NCBI RefSeq assembly: GCF_958298935.1
Contig: NC_084936.1
Coordinates: forward strand, 1,123,501 to 1,187,500
Length of the DNA: 64,000 nucleotides
Direction of reading: 5' to 3'
DNA from: Phragmites australis
Lineage: Eukaryota; Streptophyta; Magnoliopsida; Poales; Poaceae
Both the position numbers and the translations under genes were made by a program. Under the pieces are notes generated by a model. The model was given only the letters and a program-made list of their open reading frames with translations, made no database searches and was not told the origin of the DNA. This document shows positions 9,847 to 20,649 of this stretch, one piece after another. How positions within the stretch are numbered: position 1 is the first letter of the stretch; each line of letters opens with the position of its first letter.

Positions 9847-12800
9847 GTGGTGCTCCGAACTGCCTCCCGGGCGGCCTCCTCCTCGGCTTCAACCACCCCT
9901 TCCTAAGCCGGCTCCAGCGGGAAGTTCGGGTCTCGGCTCCGGTAGCAAGCCAGGACGTGTTCGGCCACTGCTTGGGCCAAGCCACGCCCCTCCCGAGCGG
10001 CGAGTTCCCGGACGGCCCAGGGCAGCGCCTCGAGGCGCTCGCAGACTTGCTGGAAGCCTAGGGCGTACCGGCCAGGGCCTCCCCCCTTCGTCTCCAAGAT
10101 GAGTTGCCCGAGTCCGGCCGTCGCCACGGACCGCTACATCCGCCAGAGGGTGTCCTCCAGCATCAGCTGCAGGCTGGCCCGCGCGACCGAGGCGGCCTCG
10201 AGCTCCTCCTTCACGATCCGCAGCCGTTCCTCGAGCCCCTGGCCCCCGACCGCGCCAGAAGAGCCGGCGCCGGGTGCATGACCCGTGGCCAACTTTACCT
10301 GCCCCGCCAGGACGGACAAGGCCTGCTCGCGGGCGGCCAGCTCCGCCTCGGACTTGGCGATCCGTTCCTCCCTAGCAGCAGCGGCCGCCGCCTCCCCGGC
10401 AGCCTCCGCCTCCCGGCGGGCCAACAGGTCCTCCCGGGCGCCCAAGTCCACTGCCGTTATCTCGGCGTCGGTCTCCCGGATCGCGATGTCCTCCTCCCGG
10501 CGTTGGAGATCCCCATCGACGTCCTGGAGTTCCTCCGCCCAGTGCTGGAGCTCGGCGCGGGTCCGGTCAACTTCGCCTTTCTGGTGAGATAGGTTGGCCT
10601 GGAGGTCCTCCGCTGCCCTCTCGCGGTTCCCCGCCGCCTCCTCCCGCTCCTGCGCCTGCCTCTCCCTGGCAAGGGCCTCGGCAGCCTGTTGCCGCGACGC
10701 CTCGGCCAGGCCGGCGGCGTCTTCCCGCTCCCGCGCAACCTCCGCGCGGGTGTCCTCTACAACCTTCTGCTCCTGCGCGACCTCCGCGCGGGCCTCCTCT
10801 AAGGCCTTCCAGCCCTCCTCCGTGGCGCGCCACTCGTCCTTGTTGGCGACGCGCGCCACAGCGAGCTGTGCTCTTTCCGCGGCCAGAGCGGCGCGCTCCG
10901 CCTCTCGCCGCGCCATCTCCTCCGCTACGGCCGCCTCCAGCCGCCCGATTACCTCCTGGGTGCTCCCAAGCACGACCGGGAGAGGTTCGGCGGGTTGGCT
11001 GGGCGGCAGCTGGGCGCTGGGTCCCCAGCGAGCCTTCCCTGGGGGCCTCGGGGTCCCCGAAAACTGCCACGCGGTAGCCAGCTTCGCGCTCGGTGCGCTT
11101 GGGGCGGGCTCGGTCGGCGCTGGATGTTCGGGCGGCGGCTGCGCCTCTGTCTCGGCCGCCGCATCCGCCGGCCCCCTCTCGGCCGCCGCGTCCGTCGGCC
11201 CCAGCACCGCCCCTGCGTCCGCTGGCTCCGGCTCCGCCGCCACGTCCGTCGGCCCTGTCTTCGCCGCCGTGTCCGCTGGCCCTGACTCTGCCGTCGCGCT
11301 TGACAGCCCTGGCTCCGCCGGTGCGCTCGGCTCGGGGGCTGGCGCCGGCCTCGACGCCTCCGGCCGCCCTGGCCCTCAGCGGCGCCCGTAGGCGGCCTGC
11401 AGGACAAGACCAAAATCAAAATCCAGAACTTAGTTCGGGCAAAGCACGCCCAAGAAAGAATGAAGGACAAAACTTACGCGGTTGTGGGTCTTCGGTACTG
11501 CCATCGTGTTGCCAGAATCCTGAACTCCGGGCTCGATGGCGCCGGCTCGGAGTCCTCCCTCCTCCTCTTCCGCCGGGGGTTCTGCGAAGCCGCCGCGTGG
11601 TCTCCGGGCGCCGGATCGGGCCCAAGCAGAACAAGGCACGATTCCAGAACCGCAGATGCCGCCCCCGCCGATGGCCCCGCGCTGGGCGGCTGGCCGTCCC
11701 GGCTCCCCCCTCGCCTGGCGACGGCGACGGAGGGGACTCCGGCACAGGAATGAAGAGCCGGGGGCGCTTCCCCTGGTCCTCCGGCGCCGGTGGCGCCTCC
11801 TCCTCTGGTGCGGCGGCTGCTGCCCGCAGCGGCCCCACTGCTGGCCTGCGGCTCGTCGCTCGCGGCGCCCGGGCCGCCAGTTCTTGCCGGACCGCTTGCA
11901 GCCCCCTCGCCGGCCGCCTCATCCAACCCGGGGACCTCAGCGGCCTCGGGACTCCGACGCCTTGGCCGGTCGACCAACCCCTAGGCGTCAAACTCCGGCA
12001 GCTTCGCCTGGATCGCCACCCGCTCAGGATTGGCACAGAGCGCCATTTCTTTCCACGGGAGCTCCGCCTGGCTCATGTCATCCACCCCGGTCACCACCCG
12101 GAGCATGCCTCTCAACTCCAGCGTGCCCAGGTCCCAGTCCGCGCCGATTTGGGTCCGGGTGATGTCCTCAGGCCCGGTGTAGAGCCAGCAGGGCCAGGCC
12201 CGCTCCCGCAGGGGCGCCAAGCAACGGCGCAGGAAGTCCGCCACCACCATCACCGAGGTGAGCCAGGCGTCACGCAGGAACCCGATGCGTTCGAAGACCG
12301 GCTCCAGCCGCGCATCCGACGGTGGCGGTACCTCCCAGGTCGCCTTCTGGGGCTCCGCCGCCACCTCCGGCAGGGTGAGACGGTCATGGGGGTCGACGTC
12401 GACGTAGAACCAATCGCGTCGCCACTCCTCCCACTTGCTTTGCAGCACCTAGGGGATGTATCGCTCCCCCAGGCCGTCCCGCAGTCGGAAGTTGCAGCAG
12501 CCCGCGACGTCCGCGGTGGAGTAGCCCCTCTTCTTCCCGGCAGATCGCCGCGCGAAGAAATGCCGGAAGAGTGTCACCGATGGTGCCACCCCCACGAACA
12601 TCTCGCAGAAGTGGGCGAAGACCGCCAGGACGACAACCGAGTTGGGGCTCAGGTGCACCAGCTGGATCCCGTAGGTGTCGAGGACTTGAAGGAAGAACAT
12701 GGAGAATGGCGGCACCAGCCCGGCCGCCACGAAGGAGGTGAAGAGCACGATGCGCCCCGGGCGGTTGGTCGCTGGCGGGAAGCTCACCGACGTCACCACT

Positions 12801-12988
12801 AGGGCCCCCTGCTGGCCCTCGGGGACCAGCAACTTCCGAATCTTCTTGGCCGCCTCCTCGTTCGACAGACGGGACTCCGGCAACACGCCGTCGGGAGTCC
12901 TGTCGCGTCGGCTTCCTCCTGCTCTCTGCATTTCGTCGGGACGGGAGATGAACTGGACGGGGGAGAAGGGAAGAAGTTCTGATCGCAT
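9847..12988 (-). pseudogene. Antisense gene of the Tat element (aORF), four amber codons
   Basis: Begins at ATG 12988 on the - strand. The N-terminal half (12988-11478) has the 'putative gypsy type transposon' type region (PPFSMFFLQVLDTYGIQL, LSPNSVVVLAVFAHFCEMF, SVTLFRHFFARRS), followed by a Trp-rich stretch and a low-complexity Ala/Gly/Pro part. An 81-bp intron (11397-11477, GTAAGT...CTGCAG) follows. The second half (11375-9847) encodes a long heptad-rich coiled coil. In-frame TAG occurs at 12449-12451, 11981-11983, 10134-10136 and 9903-9905. The spliced frame does not meet the coiled-coil frame, so a small indel or another splice site is needed. Antisense ORFs of this type are known in Tat-lineage elements; their function is not known. 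Confidence 0.82.
11397..11477 (-). other. Predicted intron of the antisense gene
   Basis: On the - strand, CCGC|GTAAGTTTTG opens and TTGTCCTGCAG|GCCGCC closes an AT-richer 81-bp stretch between two GC-rich open regions. Both junctions fit plant splice consensus, and the base composition drops inside. Confidence 0.65.
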
Positions 12989-13000
12989 GAGGAAAGTCTA

Positions 13001-13462
13001 AGGGCTCAAGAGCGCAAAGGAAGCAAGGGCTGGATCACGAGATGGCGTAAAGAGGAGGGCGGTTCGCTCCCCTCCTCCTTTTATACCCCAAGGAATTCAA
13101 ACGTCTCCTGCCATATCACACTCGGCGGGACGATTTCCTCGATCGACGCAACCACCAGGCGGGTCTCCCGCAGGTCGTGCGGTGTCAGCGGTTGTCAGGC
13201 GTATTTTTCTCGATTCGCGCGGCTGCCGCGCGTGCCGCCTGCTCCGTCATCACGCACCGCCTGTCCTGTTGTCATACCCTTCGGGAGTTGTGTGGACACG
13301 CGTCCATTCGGCTCCCCGTTGGGCCGTACCAAAGGTCCGGACCAAAGGGACCACCTTCTGAAGACTCGCCACGTGGCGTCCGTGCTGGCTTCGGCCTCGT
13401 TCGCAATGAAGGGCCCATCCGCGGTCTCTGGAACATTGCCTGCCAATGGGCCCGGGGGCTAC
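13001..13462. other. Antisense-gene 5' flank and purine-rich tract before the 3' LTR
   Basis: Noncoding 460 bp. It contains the antisense TATA box (separate entry) and, directly before the LTR, TGGGCCCGGGGGCTAC (13447-13462), the likely polypurine-type primer for plus-strand synthesis. No + strand gene is seen. Confidence 0.6.
13079..13085 (-). promoter_or_regulatory. TATA box of the antisense gene
   Basis: The - strand reads GGGGTATAAAAGGAGG. The TATAAAA is about 91-97 bases upstream of the antisense ATG at 12988, a normal plant core-promoter spacing once a 5' UTR of ~60 bases is allowed. It suggests the antisense gene has its own promoter rather than using the LTR. Confidence 0.65.
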
Positions 13463-14859
13463 TGTCGGTGTATCAGGAACCGGGGGTCCCCGAATCCCGA
13501 GGCCGAGCCAGCCATCCACCACATGGCGCCATCCGCGGGATCTCTCCTGTAAGATGAGAAAAGATTAAGTCCCGGAAGAAGGCGCTCGGGGCCACAGTCA
13601 GTGGGCCCCGAGTACCCCAGTTCCCCGATGATCCATGGAATCCAAGTACCGGGAAGAAAGTGCTCGGGGAGGTGTACGGTCACCCCCGAGCACCCTAGTA
13701 CCCCGACGACCAAAAGAGATAAGTTCCGGGAGAGAGTGCTCGGGGCTGCGTGCGGCAGCCCCCGAGCACTCGGTTCCCCGAGGGTCCGTACAAGAGTGCT
13801 CGGGGCTGCGTGCGGCAGCCCCCGAGCACTCGGTTCCCCGAAGTTCCGTACAAGAGTGCTCGGGAGAGAGTGCTCAGGGAGGTGAACAGTACCCCGAGCA
13901 CTCGGTACCCCGACGACCCCGAAAGGCCCCCGAGGGGCCCGCCGATGAGGTGTCAACCAGTCAAAGGCCCGAGGCCGCATTTAATGAGCATGCGTGGCCT
14001 GACACCCCCAACTGCTCCCGCCGCGCTCAGCGTCAGTTCCTGCCACGTTCTGGCAGAGAGGCGTGGGGTTATTAATTGCACGGGTCCCGTCCCGTGCTAT
14101 CCGGCTTTTCTCGAGATAACGTCGTAAGGACCAAGGCGTTCCGTCTGCCGCGCTGCTATGGCAGGGGAACAAGACAGGGCGGGCACGCCGGTTGCTCTGC
14201 GATTGCCCGGTGGGCCCTCTCTATGACGCCCGTTGCCAGGGCATTTATGGTGACGGATGACCGGGCGTGCGACGCATTTTCCACTCTCGGTCACTTAGTC
14301 GAGAGGAAATGATGACGCCCTTTCCTTTTATGGCGTCTCGGAACTCAGGCCCCCTCCTTCCGTTCGGGGCATGTCGCGACCGGTGAATACTTAAGGCAGC
14401 CGGCGACATAGAAGCAAAGGGGGGGAAGAGAATAGGGAGAGGGAGGCCGAAAAAAAGACAAGAGATGAAGAATAGCCAAACAGAAACCAAGAGCCGACAC
14501 GAAGAACATATCGCAAGAGAACACTGTGAGGAAGGCTGAGCCTAGTCTCAGCCAAAGAACAAGGAGCCTCAAGCTCTTAGATAGACCAACATTCTTATAA
14601 CTAGCAACATCCTTGAGGGACTTCCTCAGGACAGTTATAGCATCCATACAGGAGTAGGGTATTACGCCCCCGTGCGGCCCGAACCTGTCTAAATTCCGGT
14701 GCATTTACTTCTTCTTGCACTAGGTCAACACCCCCACCACCGGCCGTTGCATTCATTCCCATTTATTTCTCCGACGAACTTATTCAGGATCATCCCCCCG
14801 GCCGAATATCTAAAAAGGGGTCTCTCAGGATCCCTGCGACTGGAGTTGATTCTCCGACA
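13463..14859 (+). repeat. 3' LTR, complete (1397 bp)
   Basis: TGTCGG...CCGACA with perfect 6-bp inverted ends. Two near-identical 60-bp units lie at 13741-13860 (GCTGCGTGCGGCAGCC, CCCGAGCACTCGG). Each contains self-complementary words that could fold. The last ~175 bp (from 14685) have no partner in the 5' LTR. Confidence 0.92.
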
Positions 14860-14864
14860 GATTT
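14860..14864. repeat. Right target-site duplication of the Tat element
   Basis: GATTT, identical to 166-170, directly after the LTR end. Confidence 0.9.
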
Positions 14865-15596
14865 GCTTTTCATATCTTGCTTGAAGTGAAATATCTTGAA
14901 TTCAAAGTGAAAATTTTTTATTTTATTTTTCTCTTATTTTTTCTCACTTCAGCAGAACTAGAATAGAAACTATTGTACATTTCTTCTCAAGTTTGACGTA
15001 AAAGATAACGGCTATGGACACAAACGCGTATTCCAAAAACGATGCAGAAACTTTCAGGGGGCGAGAACTCAATCTTCCAGCCCATTTTTTGTCTCAAAAA
15101 ATTCGTCAAACCCAACAAAGTGGGGGAGAAACGGATGTAACTTTTTCTGTAAATATTCATAGAGTAAAAAATATTAAATTTGAAGTCCGTATGTAAAAGT
15201 TATGTCTGTTTTACCGAAGACACTTCGGATCAACTGGTTTGTGTGTCTATTGTACAGAACATTAGTAACGAGTCATAATTTTGACCTGCCACTTATGAGT
15301 TGATAAGTGATAGATCACAGTTATGATCCATCAGTTATGACCTTCAGCAAAAAGCTAAAAAGGATATTTATCCGGCTCCCTTCAGAACACACGCGAGGGT
15401 GAGGTGGTCAGGCTACTACGCGGTCACGTGGCGAGTGGTGATGGCACTGAGTTGGGTTGATTCGGTTGAAAAAATATTTTTTGACTTTTTTGGTGTCCAA
15501 AAAGCACGAAAATCGTTTATCAGTCATAAGTGACGGGTAACAGTTATGACCCGTGACGATTATCACCTGCCATTTATGGCATTTTTTCACATAGTG
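14865..15596. mobile_element. CACTA-like element, right end
   Basis: Subterminal words ATGACCCGTGACG, GTCATAAGTGACGGGTAACAG and related forms recur in both directions. The segment ends TTTTTTCACATAGTG at 15596, which on the other strand reads CACTATGTGAAAAAA, a CACTA-type inverted terminus. A short ORF at 15014-15196 is not convincing. With 1-165 it would form the host element of the Tat insertion. Confidence 0.5.
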
Positions 15597-15619
15597 GATT
15601 CTCTGTTTGTCGAGCCTAG

Positions 15620-16040
15620 ACATGTCAATTATACTCTCTCTGGCTCAAGATTTTAGAATCCCGGACATTCCAATTATGCTTCTCTTCAGGCACACGGTTT
15701 TCAGGAGCTTGAACATATCAATTATACTCATCTCCAACCTCACAATTTTAAAGAGGCTCATGCTCTAGTTTTTCAAGAGTTGGGATGCATCAATTATACT
15801 CCCTTCATACTCTCAGTTTTCGGGAGCTTGGACATATCAATTATACTCTCTTCACGCTCTCGGTTTTTAAGAGCTGGGACATATCAATTATACTCTCTTT
15901 GTACTCTCGGTTTTGGAGCTTGGAAGTATCGACTATAATCCCTATGGGCTCTCGGTTTTAGGAGCACGAGCACATCAATCATACTCTCACCGGGCTATCA
16001 ATTTTAGGAGCTCAGATATATCAATTGTAGTTTCTCCAAT
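15620..16040. repeat. Degenerate ~46-bp tandem array (about nine copies)
   Basis: The word CATATCAATTATACTCTC recurs about every 45-48 bp (starts near 15621, 15666, 15712, 15785, 15833, 15879, 15926, 15971 and 16017), followed each time by CTCTCGGTTTT and AGGAGCT-like text. One interval is about 71 bp. The array begins just after the CACTA-like terminus. Confidence 0.82.
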
Positions 16041-16394
16041 AACTTGTCTGGTGCTAAGTCTAGCACTAAGAAGGTAGGGTCTAATAGAATTAGAGTGAAT
16101 TATGGAAGTTTCTCTTGTGACATGGCTCCACAGCAAAGCTATTATACACCTGAATCAAGTGATGCCACAAATTGCACTTTTGTGCAAAAATCATCTCATT
16201 CATTTCGAGCACCCAAGTGCTTGAGACAACAACACTCATGAGCTAAAGATCTCCAAGACAAGGGACCATGAAGAGAACCCTATGGATGGGTTTTCTCCAG
16301 CCATACCTGGCATGTTGCGGGCATAAGCTTCCCGAGCCTTGACGTCGCCTAGTGGTGCATCCAGAAGAGCTTCTCAAGCCTCGACGTCGCCTCT

Positions 16395-16930
16395 CAACTG
16401 GCTCCTGTGACACACCTTGCTGCTAAGTTCAGAGCTCGACATCGACTCCTAACTCGGGCCCCAATGATACGCTTTGTCGCTCTCGTAACACGCCTCGCAG
16501 CCAAGTCCAGAGCCTTGACACTAGCTCCTGTGACACGCAACTCGACTAAAACCAAAGCCTCGACATTAACTCCCGATCCGGGCTCCCGCGACACACCTCG
16601 CTACTAATATCCCAAACTCGAGCACTGGCGATGCACCTCGCCGCTAAGTCCAGAGCCCCGACATCAGCTCTTGACTCGGACTCTTGTGACACTCCTCGCG
16701 GCTAAGTCTGAAGCCCTGACATCGGCTCCTAACTTGGGATCCTGTGATGTGCCTCATCACCAAGTTGTAAGCCCCTGCGGACTCCTAGATCATGTCATGA
16801 GATTAAGTCTTGAGCTTGAGGCCTGTCCCAACTCGGGCACCCACAACTTTCCTCGTTGCCTAATCTTGAATGTCGATGTCAGCTCTCGCAACGCGCCATG
16901 CGACTAAGTCTGAAGCCCTAATGTGGGCTC
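16395..16930. repeat. Degenerate second tandem array
   Basis: Recurring text of the form GCTAAGTCCAGAGCC / CGACATCAGCTC / CTCCTGTGACACACCTCGC at irregular spacings of roughly 45-80 bp. Copies are diverged and no ORF is maintained. It is unlike the 46-bp array next to it and probably derives from another element's internal repeats. Confidence 0.65.
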
Positions 16931-18415
16931 TCTCGGCTCGATTTTCTGAGACACCTCTAGTGTTATGAGTGGAATCCACATACAACAAGTGTTACTTGTG
17001 GTATAAATGTAGCAATTTTGGAGGAACGGTGGTACGAGTGGAAGGGGGAGCAAGATTTTGATGGTATTAGTTGGTACCTAGGGAGGTTCAGTGTTATGAG
17101 TGAAAATTCCTGATTAAATTATGCAACGCTGCTGCGTCATCAGGCTTGAGGTTTGGATGGCTACCCAACCGAGCCATTTTTAAGCTTGGAGCAACGGCTA
17201 ATCTCGGGCTCAAAAAATCTGCTAGCTAGGTTTTCAGGACACCCATCACGTCGTGGTAGGATAGGAGTACTAAAAACTGGCCAAAAGCTCCTCGAGAAGG
17301 ACGCGCACCGTCTTGTCAAAATGATTGATCAGCTACAGAAGTTTGTCTATCCAAAGCACACACCATCTCTGCTCGATCTGAGACTCTACCAAAGCTATAC
17401 TAGCACGCGCTGCTGCTGCTGCTAGTGGTGGTAGCTGCACTGGAGGACTAGATAGTGGTTACTGGCTTCTACTCATCTACTGGCCTACTACTACTGCTAG
17501 ACTAGAAAAAGTTGATGTACTCCTACTACTACAACTCGTACGTCGTCGTACGGTCGGAAGCACAGATGGAGGCAGCAGCAGTGAGCTCATCGTCAATCTG
17601 CTAGGCGGATCGGATGTGGAAGCCAAAGCCGGCGAAGCCACCCAGCCCAAAAAGCACGGCATGTGCGCGCTGCCGCTGCGCCCCACAAGCGGCGGAAGAT
17701 GCGCGACGGAGGACGGGAGGCGGCCCCGCCACGCCCGCCTGCCCAAAAGCCTCCCACGTGAGCCGGCACGCGACGCGGGGGCCATGCCTTCGCCATGCAA
17801 CTTACCACCACCTCACATCGATCGATCACATGCGCCTGCCTGCCTGCCTGCCTTCGCGGCGTCGGAGTCGGCGTCGGCAGCCGGCAGGGCTGCCCCGCGG
17901 CCGTCCCGTGCAGCCAAGACATGTCCACTCCTTCCAGGGTTTCAACGTACGGCTACGGCTAATAATGCAGTAGTTGATACCAAGTACGTAGCAAGTACTA
18001 CCCTTATAGACTACGACCTGTAACATAACAGAGCTGTAAGCGAGTGGCGGTACGGAGCTGGCCCAAACTCGCATGCTGAGAGACACCGACTGACCTAGAA
18101 GACGAGAAAAGGCGAAAGGCGCCACCCACCGCTCCCCGACGCACGCAAAACTGCAAAAGGCATCGCCTCGCCTCGCCGGCCTTTCCCGCTTTCCCAAACT
18201 CCAGCGCCAGCCCAACTAACCGCGCCTACAGCTTTCCAGTTCCAGTCCAGCCTGCGCCTGTCTCCGGCGAGCGGGCCCCACCACAGTCACACACTCACTG
18301 ACGCAGAAAGGCTGCCATGAATTACTAGGAGTACGACAGCGAAAGAAGAGGAGAGAGAGTACACGTGCTCGTGTCTGACAAGGAAGGCATTACAACGGGC
18401 GAACACCTCGCCGGC
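16931..18415. other. Intergenic DNA, 3' flank of the IQD gene
   Basis: No supported gene. A 90-codon ORF at 17153-17425 ends in a CTG microsatellite-derived Cys run and shows no family I recognise. Small (CTG)n and (CTAC)n tracts lie near 17410-17500, and a (TGCC)n tract near 17835. Confidence 0.5.
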
Positions 18416-20435
18416 TCAGCGGAGCCAGCGGCGCAGGTCGGTGGTGGACGACGGCGACACCACGTCCCCGCCGAGGCTCTCCGCACACGACGACGACACG
18501 TTCGACCGCTGCTCCGAGGTGAACCGCCCCGCCGCGCTCTTGAAGCTCGGGCTCCGCAGGCTCTGCGCGTACCCGCCGCCGTACGGGTCCAGAGGGACCG
18601 GGAACGACAGCCGCTTCTTGACGCCGCCGGAGCCAGCGCCTAAGGCAAGGAGGCGGTCGCGCTCCGGGGTCGCTGGGCGCTGCCGCGGCGCGCTCTGGGA
18701 CCGCACGCGCGCCTTGGCAGACTCCGTCGCCGCCATGTAGCTCGGCACCGCCGTGGTGGACGTCGCGTGGCGCTGGGAGTGCAGGCTCGGCGTGTAGCTC
18801 CCTCCCCCACTGCCGCGCTCCACGCGCGGGCTCGCAGAGCGGACCTGGATAGGCGGGCGCGCCTTACCCGGCGACGGCGTGACCGGGGAGTGGTGGTGCG
18901 CCCGGTGCATCGGCGAGGACGACGGCGCCTGCCGTCGGGGCGTGATGTACGAGAAGGGCCGCGCGGTGTCGATCTCCAGCGTCTTGACCGGCTCGCGGTG
19001 GTCCATCGACGCGCGCCCCGGCGCCGCAGCCACCGCCGCCGCGGCGCCACGGACGCTGCTCCTGTTGGTGTCGAACGACGCGCGCGACGCCATCCACCTC
19101 TCCGCCCACCGTGGCTGCCCGTCGACGTCCACCTCCTCGACCGGCGGCGTCGGGTTCCTCCAAATCTGCACAGCAGCGAGCATTAAGTTCGAACACTTGC
19201 TAGAAAGAAAGAACAAAAAATCCCGACTTGCAAAAATCTTACTTGATGCGAGAAGGCGTAGGAGAGCGCTCTCTCACGCTTGAGCGCCGCGTCTTTCCTG
19301 GTCTGCAGCATCGCCTGGATCTCCTCTATCGTCCGCGGCCGGTCGTCCCAGTCGTCGGCCGCGAAGCTGCTGCCGTCTCGCGACCGCTCCTGCAAGCAAG
19401 CCAATCCATGAAAAACAGATCAGACAGCATGTTCGTTCAACTAAGAAGAGCGATATAATGTCAAGAGTAGTGAGGAGCACTGACGACGGAGCGGCGGTCG
19501 GCGTAGTCTTGGGTGTACTTGGAGTCCCAGAAGGTGGACGTGTCGACGCTGTAGGAGGACTTGCTGCTACCGCAGGGCGCCGCAGCGGCGGACATGGACA
19601 TGGAGTCCTGCGAGAGGCGCATCCGCTGGTCGCGCACGCGCGCCTGGACGCGCACCAGCGCCTGCATGCACCGCAGCGTCATGTTGGCCTGCTTCCGCAC
19701 GTTGTGCCCGCGCACCAGCGCCTGCAGCTTCACGAGCCCCTTGAGTGCCCGCAGCGCCCGCCTCGCCTGCGCCGACAGAGACACACGGTTGAAAACGCAT
19801 TACGACGGCAACGCCTCGCCGCAGACAAGTCAAGCGCGGCCATTGCTGTAGTAGGATAGATAGGACGTGCACCAGGTAGCCCCGGAAGGCGGTCTGGATG
19901 ACGACGGCGGCGTAGTGCTCGCGCACGAAGCCGGAGTTGGGGCGCGTGAGGCGGACCACCTCGGCCGCCGCCTGCGCCGTGGCCACAGCTGCCTCGGCGG
20001 TCGCTGCGGTCGCCACGGCCAGCGCGATGGCGTGGCGCTGCTCCTCCGTCACGGCCGGGGGAGCCGCTGACCTCCCAGCCGGCTGCGGCTGCGGCTGCGG
20101 ATGCTCGGGCGCCGCGGGAGCCGGAGCCGGAGCCGGCGACGGGGTTGGGGACGATGACCTTCGGAACAGCCATCTCCTCCGCTCCCTCTTTCCCTGCGCG
20201 GCGCAACACAACGCACATCGTGAGCCTTGGCAATGAAGCAGAGACAAGGGACGCATAGAGACAGAGATAGAGCAACGCATGTGAGGCGGTGGACGAATGA
20301 ACCGACCTTGTCCTCGTCGGTGTCGGTGTCTTCGCGGAGGCGTGACGACTTCCTGGTTGGGCTGTCCTCCTTAGAGGGCGAGCGGAAGGCGCGCTTGACG
20401 GCGGCGAGCCACGACGTGCCGCCCTTCTTGCCCAT
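18416..20435 (-). CDS. IQD: IQ67-domain (IQD) calmodulin-binding protein, 5 exons, 542 aa
   Basis: IQD proteins bind calmodulin and act as scaffolds on microtubules and membranes. Exons, all phase 0: 20307-20435, 19873-20193, 19485-19766, 19243-19389 and 18416-19165, with GT...AG junctions throughout. The start [17 protein letters not shown] is the typical IQD N-terminus, rich in basic residues. The IQ67 domain spans about residues 136-205 ([12 protein letters not shown] | [39 protein letters not shown]). It is split by a phase-0 intron at residue 150, the family hallmark. [31 protein letters not shown] follows. The Ser/Pro/Arg-rich C-terminal half has a DUF4005-like stretch ([22 protein letters not shown]). 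All exons are intact with no stop, so this is probably functional. Confidence 0.95.
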
Positions 20436-20635
20436 CGCGGCCGCCGGCGGGCATGGACAAGGTAGCGAGCGAGCGAGCTCAACACCCCCCACCCCGCTCA
20501 CTCGCAGCTCCAGCGAGTGCCTGGTCCTGGACAGAGCAACGGCAGCCCACGAGGTGAGGCCGGGTCCGGGTGGGGGATATTATTGCTGCCGCAGGCAGGA
20601 GCTTCAATCCATGGCTCACGCGCACCCCCTGCGCC

Positions 20636-20642
20636 TTTTTAT
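20636..20642 (-). promoter_or_regulatory. Candidate TATA box of the IQD gene
   Basis: The - strand reads GCGCATAAAAAGGCGC about 200 bases upstream of the ATG at 20435. It is the only AT-rich core-promoter-like word in a GC-rich 5' region, so the 5' UTR would be about 170 bases. Confidence 0.5.
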
Positions 20643-20649
20643 GCGCAGT

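Larger units (their letters stand above)
171..14859 (+). mobile_element. Tat-lineage Ty3/gypsy LTR retrotransposon (degenerate, chimeric)
   Basis: A 14.7-kb element bounded by TGTCGG...CCGACA and a perfect GATTT duplication. Order on the + strand: 5' LTR (3'-truncated), gag, protease, RT, RNase H, integrase, a foreign gypsy block, an antisense ORF region on the - strand, a purine-rich tract and a full 3' LTR. Integrase and RT sequences plus the large antisense ORF near the 3' LTR place it with the grass Tat lineage (Grande/RIRE2-like). The two LTRs differ by roughly 5% by eye, so insertion is not recent. Every main ORF carries stops or frameshifts, so this copy cannot be autonomous. It lies inside an older CACTA-like element. 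Confidence 0.9.

Noticed and set aside
9903..12451. Repeated TAG codons as a sign of an alternative code or read-through
   Set aside because: Neighbouring genes use TAG as a stop, and frameshifts and TAA/TGA also occur in the same element. Decay by C-to-T change is simpler.
11093..12802. 569-codon + strand frame over the antisense gene
   Set aside because: It is the complement of the coiled-coil and Ala-rich antisense gene, with compositionally biased Pro/Arg/Ala sequence and no domain.
15620..16040. Regularly spaced repeats resembling a CRISPR array
   Set aside because: A eukaryotic nuclear context, units that are tandem rather than spacer-separated, and degenerate copies: it is a minisatellite-like array.
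17153..17425. 90-codon + strand frame ending in a Cys run
   Set aside because: The Cys run is a CTG microsatellite and the rest has no family or splice context.
18767..19186. Several + strand and alternate-frame ORFs across the IQD gene
   Set aside because: They are GC-driven shadows of exon 5. Only the - strand frame gives conserved IQD sequence with valid splice sites.
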